From Bradyrhizobium elkanii USDA 76 (GTDB lineage Bacteria > Pseudomonadota > Alphaproteobacteria > Rhizobiales > Xanthobacteraceae): 64,000 nucleotides of DNA. Positions 1 to 8,370 of the stretch are shown here, in pieces (position 1 is the stretch's first letter; each line of letters opens with the position of its first letter). The translations under genes were made by a program, and so were the position numbers. The notes beneath the pieces were generated by a model. It was not told where the DNA came from. It saw nothing but the letters and a program-made list of their open reading frames with translations, and did not search any database. The stretch spans positions 6,998,001-7,062,000 of the forward strand of contig NZ_CP066356.1 in assembly GCF_023278185.1 (NCBI RefSeq), in the 5' to 3' direction.

Positions 1-888
1 CATGATCGCCAGGAAGCCGGCGGTCAGGAAGAAGCCGACCGCGTTATGGCCGTACCACCACTGAAACATGGCATCCTGCACGCCGCCCCAGGCAATGTAG
101 GATTTCGAACCGAACACCGATACCGGCAATGCGGGATTGTTGCCAAGGTGGAGCACCGCAATGGTGACGATAAAGGCGAGATAGAACCAGTTGGCGACGA
201 AGATATGCGGCTCCTTCCGCTTCAACAGTGTCGCCACGAACACAATGAGATAAGTGATCCAGACAATGGTGAGCCAGAGATCGGCGTACCACTCCGGCTC
301 GGCATATTCCTTCGACTGGGTGACACCGAACAGATAGCCAGTGCCTGCGATCAGAATGAAGAAATTATAGCCAACGACCACAAACCATGGCGCCAGATCG
401 CCAGCCAAGCGGGTGCGGCAGGTCTTTTGCACGACGTAGAACGAGGTCGCGATGAGCACGTTTCCGCCGAACGCAAAGATCACAGCCGATGTGTGCAAGG
501 GCCGGAGCCGACCGAAGCTCGCCCAGGGCAAATCAAAATTCAGTGCAGGCCAGGCAAGTTGCGAGGCGATCAGCAGACCGATGGAAAAGCCTGCAATGCC
601 CCAGAACATCGCCAGCACCGAGGCGAATTTGATCGGACCGAGATTGTAGTTCGGTCGGCCATTGATCTGCGCCGGCGGTAATTGCGCCGGCCGTTCGTAG
701 TAGCGATTGAGGATGACGCCCGTTGCGGTCAGACTGGCGGCGGAAGCCAGCAATGCGTGGAAGGTAAACGCAGAATCGTGCCCCATCGCTCCGGCGAAAA
801 AGAAGACGTAGGCAGAAACTGCAAATACCGACATCAGGCCTGCTTCACCCATCGTCGTGGATTTCGAGGCAAAGGATGGGCTTGTCAT
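1..888 (-). CDS. fixN: cbb3-type cytochrome c oxidase subunit I, FixN/CcoN (5' part only)
   Basis: Catalytic subunit of the high-affinity cbb3 terminal oxidase used for microaerobic and bacteroid respiration in the inner membrane. The first 296 codons are read from an ATG at 888 on the minus strand; the gene leaves the window at base 1. The translation is a run of hydrophobic segments. It includes a segment around [12 protein letters not shown], with a His at the expected low-spin heme position, and ends in [16 protein letters not shown], the CcoN stretch carrying a Cu-B ligand His. An AGAAGG ribosome site lies 7 nt before the ATG. The DUF6455 gene ends 67 nt upstream and a FixK box precedes that gene, so the two are probably one FixK-controlled unit. 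fixOQP would be expected beyond the window edge. Confidence 0.93.
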   Translation of the reverse strand, partial: MTSPSFASKSTTMGEAGLMSVFAVSAYVFFFAGAMGHDSAFTFHALLASAASLTATGVILNRYYERPAQLPPAQINGRPNYNLGPIKFASVLAMFWGIAGFSIGLLIASQLAWPALNFDLPWASFGRLRPLHTSAVIFAFGGNVLIATSFYVVQKTCRTRLAGDLAPWFVVVGYNFFILIAGTGYLFGVTQSKEYAEPEWYADLWLTIVWITYLIVFVATLLKRKEPHIFVANWFYLAFIVTIAVLHLGNNPALPVSVFGSKSYIAWGGVQDAMFQWWYGHNAVGFFLTAGFLAIM

Positions 889-955
889 GGCTTGGCCTTC
901 TTTGAAAGCGGGATGCTTGGGGAATTATTTCCGGCGAGCTAAGCGATTGGGTTCA

Positions 956-1387
956 TCAATCGCAAAAGCGCTGCGGGAGGCCGTCGTCGACCTCACGACC
1001 GAGCGCGCGCAGGGTTTGTTCGTTGGGGCAGTCTTTCAGCGGATTTCGATAGTTCCCTGTTTGGAGGTTGGCGACGCAACGGGCTTTGGCCTGACATAGG
1101 CCGCATACTCGCTGCAGATCGCGCAGTACGTCGCCATGGCGGGCGGCAAGCGCATGCTCGGAAAAACCGGCAAGTGCGAGGCGCTTGCTCAAGAGTTCGG
1201 GAGAGCCCGGACTTTGTGCCAGGGTTCGAAAAGCGGATGTAGACAGATTAAGCTCGCGCGCGATCGCATCGATGTCCTGCGGGCTCAAGCAAGCCAGCTC
1301 GGACGTCCGAGACAGGCTCGCTCGCAATCGGCTGAGCAAATTCCTAAACCGCCAAGGACTACCGATATGTGCAGGTTGGCTGACCAT
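956..1387 (-). CDS. DUF6455-like cysteine-motif protein upstream of fixN
   Basis: A 143-residue soluble protein of unknown function. The C-terminal part carries a cysteine pattern C95-x2-C98-x5-C104 and a later DCPN motif with C120, as remembered for DUF6455 proteins, which often sit beside cytochrome oxidase and FixK-regulated genes. The cysteines suggest metal or redox binding, which is inference. The start at 1387 lies 48 nt from a perfect FixK box and the stop is 67 nt before fixN, so it is probably the first gene of the fixN transcript. The family name is from memory of the motif and was not searched. Confidence 0.75.
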   Translation of the reverse strand: MVSQPAHIGSPWRFRNLLSRLRASLSRTSELACLSPQDIDAIARELNLSTSAFRTLAQSPGSPELLSKRLALAGFSEHALAARHGDVLRDLQRVCGLCQAKARCVANLQTGNYRNPLKDCPNEQTLRALGREVDDGLPQRFCD

Positions 1388-1435
1388 GTGTCATGTCCCT
1401 CGAAGCAGCCATAGCTGCTGGAGGCAGGTTTGTTT

Positions 1436-1449
1436 TTGACCTGCATCAA
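1436..1449 (-). promoter_or_regulatory. FixK/FNR box for DUF6455-fixN
   Basis: TTGACCTGCATCAA is an exact TTGA-N6-TCAA dyad, the FixK/FNR recognition pattern. It lies 48 nt before the DUF6455 start, allowing a class II-type promoter at about -40. No convincing gene starts on its other side. Confidence 0.85.
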
Positions 1450-1674
1450 ATGTAAGAGCAAATCGTTCGATCCGGATCGCTCTACCCCGGGGCGCCTGCG
1501 AGACTGCGCCGAGGCCCATTTCGTGTTGCGGGCAACAGCCCGCCTGCCGCATTAGCGACAGCATCGCGAGCTCCTTCGAATCGACTCGGCGCGATGTTTT
1601 AAAAGATCGCGCTTGAACTCGCGGATTGACCATCGCCATGAAATTCGCAAGGACCTGCGCTAGCCGAACTCAGG

Positions 1675-1902
1675 CTAGCCGCCCCATGCCGGGGGCAACG
1701 CAGGCGGGGTTCGAAGCTCCATCGCATCCGCGAAAATGGTCCAATCGCGGACACCTTTTTGCTTGCAAAAGTCGCTCTCCGCTTGCTGTGCAGCAGCACT
1801 CAGCGATGCGGCATCGACCTTGAACGCTGCCTGACAGGCACGATGCTCGTGGCCGGTATCGTCACAGACGGTCTTAATGAAGCGAACGTTAAATGAAGGC
1901 AT
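1675..1902 (-). CDS. small conserved-looking protein behind a FixK box
   Basis: A 75-residue protein of unknown function, beginning MPSFNVRF. I chose the ATG at 1902 over a longer upstream reading because GAGGG lies 6 nt before it and an exact FixK box lies 64 nt further up; the longer reading would run through that box. It has no signal peptide or membrane segment. The composition (DDTGHEHRACQAAFKVDA, then an Ala-rich stretch) suggests a small soluble stress protein, but no family is recognised. Confidence 0.65.
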   Translation of the reverse strand: MPSFNVRFIKTVCDDTGHEHRACQAAFKVDAASLSAAAQQAESDFCKQKGVRDWTIFADAMELRTPPALPPAWGG

Positions 1903-1966
1903 GACTACCCTCTTGCGGTGGGTTTGCTTATCCGTGCCTATTCTGCCATTAGCGCGCGGAGAGTAT

Positions 1967-1980
1967 TTGATTTGTCTCAA
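1967..1980 (-). promoter_or_regulatory. FixK/FNR box for the 75-aa protein
   Basis: TTGATTTGTCTCAA, an exact TTGA-N6-TCAA dyad, lies 64 nt upstream of the ATG at 1902 on the minus strand. Confidence 0.82.
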
Positions 1981-2053
1981 GCAGCATCCAAAGTAATCGG
2001 TCACTTACCGTGACAGAGACTGTTCTGACGCGTGCTGGCGGCCCGGCATGTCG

Positions 2054-2317
2054 TTAGCCAGACCTGCGTCCCCGTGATCGTGAGCAAATGGGGCGAACCG
2101 CCCCTATCTCGCGCCTGACGACCCACCCTGCCGCCGCAATGGCAAAGCCGATGACCAAGCTCGCCGCAGCCAAGGTTTCGATAAGGCCAAGGTTCAGGGC
2201 TTCCGCGCCAAAGCCTATGGCTGCGATCAGCGCCGGCAAGACCACCGACAATGCGAGGCGAGCAATCACTAAGGGTCTCCTTTGCGCCTCTCGCATCATT
2301 GATGACACGTGTGTCAT
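2054..2317 (-). CDS. small inner-membrane protein behind a FixK box
   Basis: An 87-residue protein with two predicted membrane helices (about residues 16-37 and 47-67) separated by a short loop and followed by a basic tail. This is the layout of a small helical hairpin in the inner membrane. The start could be the ATG at 2317 or the MM pair six codons later. An exact FixK box lies 55 nt upstream of 2317. A 190-codon open frame overlapping it in another phase is judged a shadow. Function unknown; a role in the low-oxygen envelope is inferred only from the promoter. Confidence 0.65.
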   Translation of the reverse strand: MTHVSSMMREAQRRPLVIARLALSVVLPALIAAIGFGAEALNLGLIETLAAASLVIGFAIAAAGWVVRREIGAVRPICSRSRGRRSG

Positions 2318-2372
2318 GGTCCGATGCGCGTCCAGTGCGCTTCAACATTCGCATGATTGCATCGCCTCTATT

Positions 2373-2386
2373 TTGATTTCCATCAA
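2373..2386 (-). promoter_or_regulatory. FixK/FNR box for the small membrane protein
   Basis: TTGATTTCCATCAA, an exact TTGA-N6-TCAA dyad, lies 55 nt before the minus-strand start at 2317. Confidence 0.82.
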
Positions 2387-2517
2387 TCCGGCCGTTCCAG
2401 GGCTTGTCGGGATCAAGGCGCGAGGCGAGCAAATCATCTGAACGGGAACATGTTTGGCCCCTGTCCTGCTCGCGGCAGCCATACGCCGTCGGTCGTTCTA
2501 GACGCGCATCGCTTTTT

Positions 2518-2531
2518 TTGACCTGGATCAA
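2518..2531 (+). promoter_or_regulatory. FixK/FNR box for the 64-aa cysteine protein
   Basis: TTGACCTGGATCAA, an exact TTGA-N6-TCAA dyad, lies 52 nt before the ATG at 2584 on the plus strand. Confidence 0.82.
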
Positions 2532-2583
2532 TACTTCAGCGGCGGCCGAGCGATAGAAACGATCTCCAGTCAAGGTCAGACAT

Positions 2584-2778
2584 ATGGCTCACAGAAAGAC
2601 TTGGCGCCCCATCATCTTTTCGTGCTCAAATACGGGCGACCGTGTTCAAGCACTGCTGCCGAACGACGCAGTCGAGCCAAGCGCCAACGACCTGCACCCG
2701 GTAACCTGCATCGCCTGCGATGGTGTCCACGTCATCGACCCGCGGACCGGCCCGACGCGCGGGGCCGAGCGCAGCTAG
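2584..2778 (+). CDS. small Cys-motif (zinc-ribbon-like) protein
   Basis: A 64-residue protein with FSCSNTGDRVQ near the N terminus and TCIACDGVHVIDPRTG near the C terminus. The single Cys and later C-x2-C, each followed by a short beta-like segment, look like a minimal zinc ribbon; similar small proteins are common in Bradyrhizobium. A perfect FixK box sits 52 nt upstream and AAGG about 9 nt before the ATG. It is transcribed away from the neighbouring minus-strand FixK targets. Molecular role unknown. Confidence 0.68.
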   Translation: MAHRKTWRPIIFSCSNTGDRVQALLPNDAVEPSANDLHPVTCIACDGVHVIDPRTGPTRGAERS

Positions 2779-3226
2779 CCGATCCGTCCCACGACCGACG
2801 CCGTAGCAAGGAGATGTCCCACCAACAAAGGATGTTCGATATGACAGGCCACGGCGAAACTCGCTCGGCGAGGGGCTCAATTGTGGGCCGCGGTCCAGTC
2901 CAGTTTCTGCAAACACCCGATCATGACCAACCGGGGAAGGCTTGAGCAGGTTCGAATCAGTTCGACCGAAGGTGGCAAGGTGCTTCGTAGCATCAATCCC
3001 GATATTTGGATCGGCAAGAGGGCCATGACCCAGCACGATGGGTTCGACGATGCCTCCGCCGACAGACCCGAGGCGGCGACTGCTGCGATCGAACCGCGCG
3101 CCGCCTGCGCAATATTGGGCTGAACCAGGTCGCGGGGCGGACAAGCGATGTGGTTCGTACTGTCTGAAAGGTTACTTGAATTTGTCAGTCGGCGGCGATG
3201 AACACCGTCCAGGATCTAATGGCAAC
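2779..3226 (+). other. no supported gene
   Basis: About 450 bases between small genes. A 43-codon frame from an ATG at 2814 has AGGAG touching the start codon, too close for normal initiation, and resembles nothing I recognise. Longer frames on both strands lack a plausible start and composition. Confidence 0.4.
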
Positions 3227-3409
3227 GTGACGTGGGAGCGGATCGAGACGGCGCCCTTCGATCGCGACCTTGAGATTGGCGTGATCGAGGGTAATACCAT
3301 TCATCGGCTGGTCTTCCCTTGCCGCCGCATCTTTGGCGGCTGGATCAAGGCGAAGACCGGAGAACACGTCGCTGTGCAGCCCACGCACTGGCGCATTTGG
3401 TTCAAATAG
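3227..3409 (+). CDS. small hypothetical protein
   Basis: About 60 residues from a GTG at 3227: VTWERIETAPFDRDLE, then a body with LVFPCRR and GGWI and a closing PTHWRIWF. The pattern resembles short uncharacterised proteins common in Bradyrhizobium, but this is memory and not a search. The frame is open upstream to 3038, where the sequence is low-grade, so the start is uncertain. It lies 114 nt before fixL in the same direction. Confidence 0.5.
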   Translation: MTWERIETAPFDRDLEIGVIEGNTIHRLVFPCRRIFGGWIKAKTGEHVAVQPTHWRIWFK

Positions 3410-3523
3410 CGATGGCTATCCTGCAACAATATAACGGCGCGAATTGACGCGCATCTGCCTCCGGTGGCCCTCCCGCGGCCAAACGATGTAGGATCGATCT
3501 CATAAGAGGGTCTGCCGGCAAAT

Positions 3524-4954
3524 ATGTCCGACCACATCTGGTATCGCTATGGTACTGCCGCGGCAGCCGCCGCGCTCGCCCTCGTGCTCCGCGCGGCGCT
3601 CAATCCGTATCTCGATGACCGCTCATTTACGATCATCTACCTTCCGGCGATCGTTTTTGCCGCTTTCGCCGGCGGCCGCGGACCAGCGAGCTTCGCGACC
3701 CTGCTCTGCCTCGTCATCAGCGCGGCATTTCTTGGGAAAAGCCTCATCACCGTTTCCGCAAACATGATCGATATTGCCGCATTTGCGGTACTAGGTCCCA
3801 TGCTTGGCTTCATGGGCGACCGGCTGCGGCAGGAATCGGAGCAGGCGCGGTATCGGCAAGCTCATCTGCAGTCGATCCTGGACACCGTACCGGAAGCCAT
3901 GATCGTCATTGACGAGAAGGGTATCATTCGCTCGTTCAGCGCCGCGGCAGTGCGTTTATTTGGCTGGTTGCCGGACGAAGTGGTTGGAAAGACTGTATCC
4001 AAGTTGATGCCGCAGCCCTACCGGGCCGAGCATGACCGCTACATTGAACGTTATCTGACCACCGGCGAGCGGCGCATCATTGGCATCGGTCGCATCGTGG
4101 TGGGCGAGCGGAGCGACGGCTCGACCTTTCCGATGGAGCTTGCCGTCGGCGAGGCCAAAGTGCGCGGCGAACGCTTCTTCACCGGCTTTATCCGAGACTT
4201 AACCGAACGGCGGGCGCAGGAACGGCGGCTGCAGGAGCTGCAGTCCGAACTCGTCCATGTGTCGCGGCTAACAGCCATGGGTGAGATGGCATCGTCTATT
4301 GCCCATGAAATCAACCAGCCGCTCTCCGCCATCACAAACTATATGCGCGGCGCAAAGGCTCTGCTGGCGTCAGACAAGCCGAACGCCAATCGCATTGGTG
4401 ATGCACTCGAACACGCCGTCCAACAGGCTCTGCGCGCCGGCGATATCATCAAGCGCTTGCGGGAGTTCGTTGCCAAAGGCGAGACGCAGCATTCTGTGGA
4501 AAATCCGCTCACGCTACTTGAAGAGGCTGTAGCGCTGGCCCTGCTCGGCGCCAAGGAGCAAGGCGTGCGGGTGACAATGCGCAGCGACCGCGATCTGCCG
4601 TCAATGATCGTAGATAAGATCCAGATCCAGCAAGTCGCTCTGAACCTGATACGCAACGCGATCGAGGCGATGGCTTCCTGTCCGCGCCGCGAATTGACCG
4701 TCGGAGTCAGCAAGGTCGATGGTCTCGCCAGGTTTACCGTTGCTGATACGGGTTCCGGTATCAGCCCTGATGTCGCCGACCGCCTGTTCCAACCCTTTGT
4801 CACGACGAAGGAACACGGCATGGGTGTTGGACTATCAATCTGCCGGACAATCGTGGAATCCCATGGCGGCCACATCGTGGCGGAAGCAAATCCGGGTGGC
4901 GGCACGATCTTTCAGTTCACGCTGCCATTTGCGGACGTCGGTGAAGAAGCATGA
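3524..4954 (+). CDS. fixL: oxygen-sensing heme-PAS histidine kinase FixL
   Basis: A 476-residue sensor kinase that autophosphorylates when its heme loses oxygen and passes phosphate to FixJ. Domains in order: hydrophobic N terminus (about 10-98, several membrane helices), heme PAS (about 110-228), dimerisation/phosphoacceptor helix and ATPase. The proximal heme ligand corresponds to H170 (in [10 protein letters not shown]) and the FG-loop arginine to R190 (GIGR). The phosphoacceptor is H261 (AHEINQP); N378 ([10 protein letters not shown]), D408 (DTGSGIS) and GMGVGLSIC form the ATP site. It is about 30 residues shorter at the N terminus than the 505-aa B. diazoefficiens FixL, all before the heme domain. 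Its stop overlaps fixJ by 4 nt. Confidence 0.95.
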   Translation: MSDHIWYRYGTAAAAAALALVLRAALNPYLDDRSFTIIYLPAIVFAAFAGGRGPASFATLLCLVISAAFLGKSLITVSANMIDIAAFAVLGPMLGFMGDRLRQESEQARYRQAHLQSILDTVPEAMIVIDEKGIIRSFSAAAVRLFGWLPDEVVGKTVSKLMPQPYRAEHDRYIERYLTTGERRIIGIGRIVVGERSDGSTFPMELAVGEAKVRGERFFTGFIRDLTERRAQERRLQELQSELVHVSRLTAMGEMASSIAHEINQPLSAITNYMRGAKALLASDKPNANRIGDALEHAVQQALRAGDIIKRLREFVAKGETQHSVENPLTLLEEAVALALLGAKEQGVRVTMRSDRDLPSMIVDKIQIQQVALNLIRNAIEAMASCPRRELTVGVSKVDGLARFTVADTGSGISPDVADRLFQPFVTTKEHGMGVGLSICRTIVESHGGHIVAEANPGGGTIFQFTLPFADVGEEA

Positions 4955-5556
4955 CCGGGCGGCGCATTCTTGTGATCGACGATGAAGCCGCGATGCGGGA
5001 TTCGCTGGCGTTTCTGCTTGATATTAGTGGTTTCTGGGTAGCAACCTACGAGACCGCGACCGAGTTTCTCAATGACATTGCAAGCGGTCCGATCGACTGC
5101 GTTGTATCAGACATCCGCATGCCAGGAATGAGCGGCCTCGAACTGGTCCGCAAGCTGAAGGCCGATCGCCTCGACTGTCCGGTCGTCCTGATAACCGGTC
5201 ATGGTGATGTATCACTCGCAGTTGAAGCGATGAAAGCGGGTGCGGTCGATTTCATCGAGAAGCCGTTCGAGGATGAGGTGCTGTTGCGTGCCATCAACGC
5301 TGCTTTGGAAGCGCGGCCAACGAAGCCAGACGATGACGCAGCGAAACTGCAGGCAGAAGGGCGCCTTGCCGACCTCTCGTCGCGCGAACGTGACGTCCTG
5401 CAGGGACTATTAGCCGGCAAGATCAACAAGGTAATCGCCCATGATCTTGGCATCAGCCCCCGGACGGTCGAGGTTTATCGCGCCAACCTGATGGCCAAGA
5501 CCAATGTACGCAGCATGTCTGAGTTGATGCGGATTGCCATCGCCGCAGGATTCTAG
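4951..5556 (+). CDS. fixJ: response regulator FixJ
   Basis: A 201-residue two-domain regulator. The receiver (1-120) has the acidic pair D10/D11, phosphoacceptor D54 (VVSDIRMPG), T82 and K104; the C terminus is a LuxR-type helix-turn-helix ([20 protein letters not shown] and [15 protein letters not shown]). Phosphorylated FixJ activates fixK in rhizobia. The ATGA overlap with fixL implies translational coupling. The length and every key residue match the family. Confidence 0.95.
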   Translation: MTGRRILVIDDEAAMRDSLAFLLDISGFWVATYETATEFLNDIASGPIDCVVSDIRMPGMSGLELVRKLKADRLDCPVVLITGHGDVSLAVEAMKAGAVDFIEKPFEDEVLLRAINAALEARPTKPDDDAAKLQAEGRLADLSSRERDVLQGLLAGKINKVIAHDLGISPRTVEVYRANLMAKTNVRSMSELMRIAIAAGF

Positions 5557-6135
5557 CAGGGGCGCGAGCGGCACGGTCCAGGCGACGAACAAGGGCTCGA
5601 AAGATCTTGGAGAATTCGTCCAGGAATGATCCTCAATCGCGAGCATGGCGCGCCTTAAAAACGCATTGTCCAGCGGAGCCTTGAGCATAGGCCACAGACC
5701 GGCAATGGAGAAAATCAAGACGAGCCCAGCGAACGATGCACCCGCACGTCGCGCTGCGCCCGCTCTCCGTCTGCGACAATGTCCTCTCATGTTGCTGATT
5801 GATCCCCCGGCAGCCGTTGGAGAGGCTTGAGCATTGGCGTATTCGGCTTGACCGCGGACTAACCAGCCGCACATCATCTTCCGTACTGGCGATCCTCTCA
5901 GTGTACCTGTTGTCGATGAGGGTGAATGTCGAGCAGGCAACGGGGAGAATCGACGGCATCCGCGATCTCGGGCCGCCCCCTAATCTGTGCAGCAAAAATC
6001 GCTGTGCACGAATCGTGCAGGATTCGCAGTTGACATGAGCGATGCAACACATGCCATGCTGCTTCTACTTGGCATCGGACTCTGCGCGAACTGTCCGTGG
6101 CCGGTTTGATCCTGCCTAACTAAATCGGCGAGCGT
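5557..6135 (+). other. intergenic, no supported gene
   Basis: About 580 bases. A minus-strand frame encodes a hydrophobic segment around 5640-5730 but runs into the fixJ 3' end and has no ribosome site. TTGATCCTGCCTAA at 6106 is a half-matching FixK-like site. Nothing else is supported. Confidence 0.35.
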
Positions 6136-6149
6136 ATGAAGCAGATCAA
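6136..6149 (+). promoter_or_regulatory. probable FixK box for the universal stress protein
   Basis: ATGAAGCAGATCAA differs from TTGA-N6-TCAA at one base and lies 60 nt before the ATG at 6210, the same spacing as the exact boxes in the window. Confidence 0.55.
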
Positions 6150-6209
6150 TTGTCCGGCCCAGATTTGTGCTCCGATCGGCAGCAATCCTTTCACGCCCGG
6201 AGAACGGCA

Positions 6210-7043
6210 ATGTTCGGGAACATATTGGTCCATCTTCCCACGGAGCTCCCGGTGCGGGCCGCGGTGAACGGTTCGATTTCCTTCGCACTGAGCACGGGCG
6301 CGCATCTTGACGTTGTGGCCATCGGTTATGAGAGGACCATTATTCCGCTCGCCGCACTCAGCGGGGTGGCCGTCACTTCGGTCTTTGAAATCGAGCAGGC
6401 GCGTGCGTTGGAGAGAGCCGAAGCGGCACTCCGTGTCTTTGATCTGCGGGCAAGGAGCTCCGGCATATCCTATGCGAGCCGCGCGCTCAGTGCGGTTCCA
6501 GCGGAGGCGCGTCGAAGCATCTGCGCCAGCGCGCGAGTGCACGACATGACTATCGTCACGCAGCCCCAGAGCGGCTACGAGAGCTATGACAACGTTATTC
6601 CCAAGGACGTCCTGCTCCAGGCCGGCAAGCCAGTTCTGTATCTGCCAAGCGTCATCCACGGCTCTTTTTCGGCCAGACGAATTGGGATTTGCTGGGACGG
6701 CAGCCGCCTTGCGGCCCGCGCGTTGCACGACGCGATGCCGCTGCTGCGCGAAGCGGACGCGCTGACCATCATCGCGATGACTGATGCGCACAAGGTCCCG
6801 GCGGAGAGCTCCGCCGACCATTTGGGACGGTATCTTGAAAGGTCGGGCCTTCCTGCAAAGATCGTGTCGCTCCCAGCACCCCAGTCGGTACACCGCGCCC
6901 TCCTGTCGCTTGTGGCGGACGAAAGCCTCGACCTGCTGGTGATGGGCGGATACGTCCGCTCTCGGCTGCAGGAAAGGCTGCTCGGTGGCATTTCGGGAAA
7001 TCTGCTTCGTGCAAACGTCATTCCGGTTTTGATGTCGCACTGA
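6210..7043 (+). CDS. tandem-domain universal stress protein
   Basis: A 277-residue protein with two UspA-like halves (about 1-140 and 150-277), probably cytoplasmic. The second half ends in LDLLVMGGYVRSRLQE followed by LLGGISGNLLRANVIPVLMSH, the usual UspA G-2x-G-9x-G-type nucleotide loop and final strand. I preferred the ATG at 6210 to one 20 codons earlier because GGAG lies just before it and the upstream part is low-grade. A one-mismatch FixK box is 60 nt upstream, and tandem stress proteins are common FixK/FNR targets. Confidence 0.85.
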   Translation: MFGNILVHLPTELPVRAAVNGSISFALSTGAHLDVVAIGYERTIIPLAALSGVAVTSVFEIEQARALERAEAALRVFDLRARSSGISYASRALSAVPAEARRSICASARVHDMTIVTQPQSGYESYDNVIPKDVLLQAGKPVLYLPSVIHGSFSARRIGICWDGSRLAARALHDAMPLLREADALTIIAMTDAHKVPAESSADHLGRYLERSGLPAKIVSLPAPQSVHRALLSLVADESLDLLVMGGYVRSRLQERLLGGISGNLLRANVIPVLMSH

Positions 7044-7437
7044 AGGCAAGAAATATAGATGCGATATGCCGCCAGATGCGCCCCGGACCCAGTCGATGGG
7101 CGCGGGGCAAGGCACCAGCCGCCCGCCGATCTGGAGAACAGGAGCGCCGTTTGTCCCGGCTTTCGCGGGCCCGCCGTCGCTCCATCGACGAGGCGGGGCG
7201 AAACCGCTGAACATGCGCCGCGGTTTTCGAACGTTGCACGTAGGCTGCCGGTCTAGAGGAGCGGGACAATCTGGTCACCGCCCACCCGAGGATGCCCGAG
7301 CTCAACTTCAAGCCGAACGGCCAAGTCAGAATGCAGCTTCCTCATTCAAACGCGGCTGGTCGGCTTTGAGCCGCATTCGAGATACCGAAAGGCTGCGTCG
7401 CCCCCATCGAGAATTCTTCTCACGGCATACGTATAAA
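7044..7437 (+). other. intergenic before fixK
   Basis: About 390 bases with no credible gene. The last part leads into a pair of TACTTAG elements that may be FixJ sites. Confidence 0.35.
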
Positions 7438-7458
7438 TACTTAGTGGGTTCTACTTAG
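7438..7458 (+). promoter_or_regulatory. candidate FixJ-binding region upstream of fixK
   Basis: Two TACTTAG elements occur at 7438-7444 and 7452-7458. Read on the other strand, the second gives CTAAGTAG preceded by GTTTCCC, close to the FixJ motif as remembered from rhizobial fixK promoters. They lie 78-98 nt before the fixK ATG at 7536, a suitable place for FixJ. The assignment rests on remembered motif shape. Confidence 0.4.
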
Positions 7459-7535
7459 GGGAAACATCGAAATTTTCCAGTTCATCAGAAGCGGCCAATC
7501 TCCGCTCCATTGACGTTTCGAAGATCGAGTCCGCC

Positions 7536-8219
7536 ATGTACGCTCAGGCCACAAGTATTCACGAGATCAGCCATCATCCGAGCAGCGTCTTGTGCAGGCA
7601 ATCTCGTACCTATGGACCGTTTGGTATGGTTGCGACCCCGATGCGGTTCGCTCGCAATAGCGAGATCTACGGCGAGGACGAAGCAGCCGAACACCTATAC
7701 CAGGTGGTATCGGGTGCTGTACGAACCTACAAGATTATGGAAGATGGGCGTCGTCAGATTGGTGCGTTTTATCTGCCCGGTGACATCTTCGGCTTTGAGG
7801 CCGGAGACAGCCATATCGCTTCGGCGGAGACGGTCTGTGAGACGCACCTTTTGATGGTGAAGCGCAGCGCCCTCATCGTTCGCGCCAGCCAAGATTGCGA
7901 GCTCACAAGGCAGCTCTGGGACGCGATGGCGCTTGAGCTCCGCCGCTTTCAGGAGCATCTGATGCTTTTGATCAGCAGCGCTGAACAGCGGGTCGTGGCA
8001 TTTCTGCTCGATATGTCTCGTCGTACTACGAAGAACGCTGCGATCGAGCTGCCGATGTCACGGCAGGATGTTGCCGACTATCTTGGCTTGACGATCGAAA
8101 CGGTCTCGCGCACCCTCACTCAACTCGAGCAGAATGGCGTGATTGCCTTGCCGACCTTGCGCCGAATCGAGTTACGTAACGACAAACTGCCGAGCCACGT
8201 TGCACAGAACTTGGGCTAA
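7536..8219 (+). CDS. fixK: Crp/Fnr-family regulator FixK
   Basis: A 227-residue transcription factor: cyclic-nucleotide-binding fold (about 25-145), dimer helix, and helix-turn-helix (about 170-210). The recognition helix GLTIETVSRTL has the E188/S191/R192 triad that reads TTGA half sites. It lacks the N-terminal cysteine cluster of oxygen-sensing Fnr, as FixK proteins do. Its cysteines are C20, C101 and C121; the position I align with the oxidant-sensitive Cys183 of B. diazoefficiens FixK2 is Ser175. It is downstream of fixLJ, and its predicted sites precede at least four units in the window. Confidence 0.9.
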   Translation: MYAQATSIHEISHHPSSVLCRQSRTYGPFGMVATPMRFARNSEIYGEDEAAEHLYQVVSGAVRTYKIMEDGRRQIGAFYLPGDIFGFEAGDSHIASAETVCETHLLMVKRSALIVRASQDCELTRQLWDAMALELRRFQEHLMLLISSAEQRVVAFLLDMSRRTTKNAAIELPMSRQDVADYLGLTIETVSRTLTQLEQNGVIALPTLRRIELRNDKLPSHVAQNLG

Positions 8220-8370
8220 GCTCAAGAAGCGCTGTGAAATGCGCGGACTTCCTTGCACCGATCAGCGCCGACGGATCGCAGCACGTGAACGACACCCGAA
8301 CATCGGCTTGGGCGATCGCGCACAGATGGCAGGATCGCTCGCTTACATTGTTCCGCCCTGGAGCACCGCA

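Noticed and set aside
1391..1639. 82-codon minus-strand frame
   Set aside because: It spans the FixK box and its 3' end overlaps the fixN-unit promoter; no ribosome site.
2001..2573. 190-codon minus-strand frame
   Set aside because: It runs through two perfect FixK boxes and overlaps the better-supported 87-aa membrane protein.
2945..2960. GGTTCGAATC, a tRNA T-loop-like string
   Set aside because: No acceptor, anticodon or D arms can be drawn around it.
5410..5940. 176-codon minus-strand frame with a hydrophobic segment
   Set aside because: It overlaps the conserved fixJ 3' end and has no ribosome site.
6120..7214. 364-codon open frame antisense to the universal stress protein
   Set aside because: The plus strand has a recognised fold and ribosome site; the antisense frame has neither.
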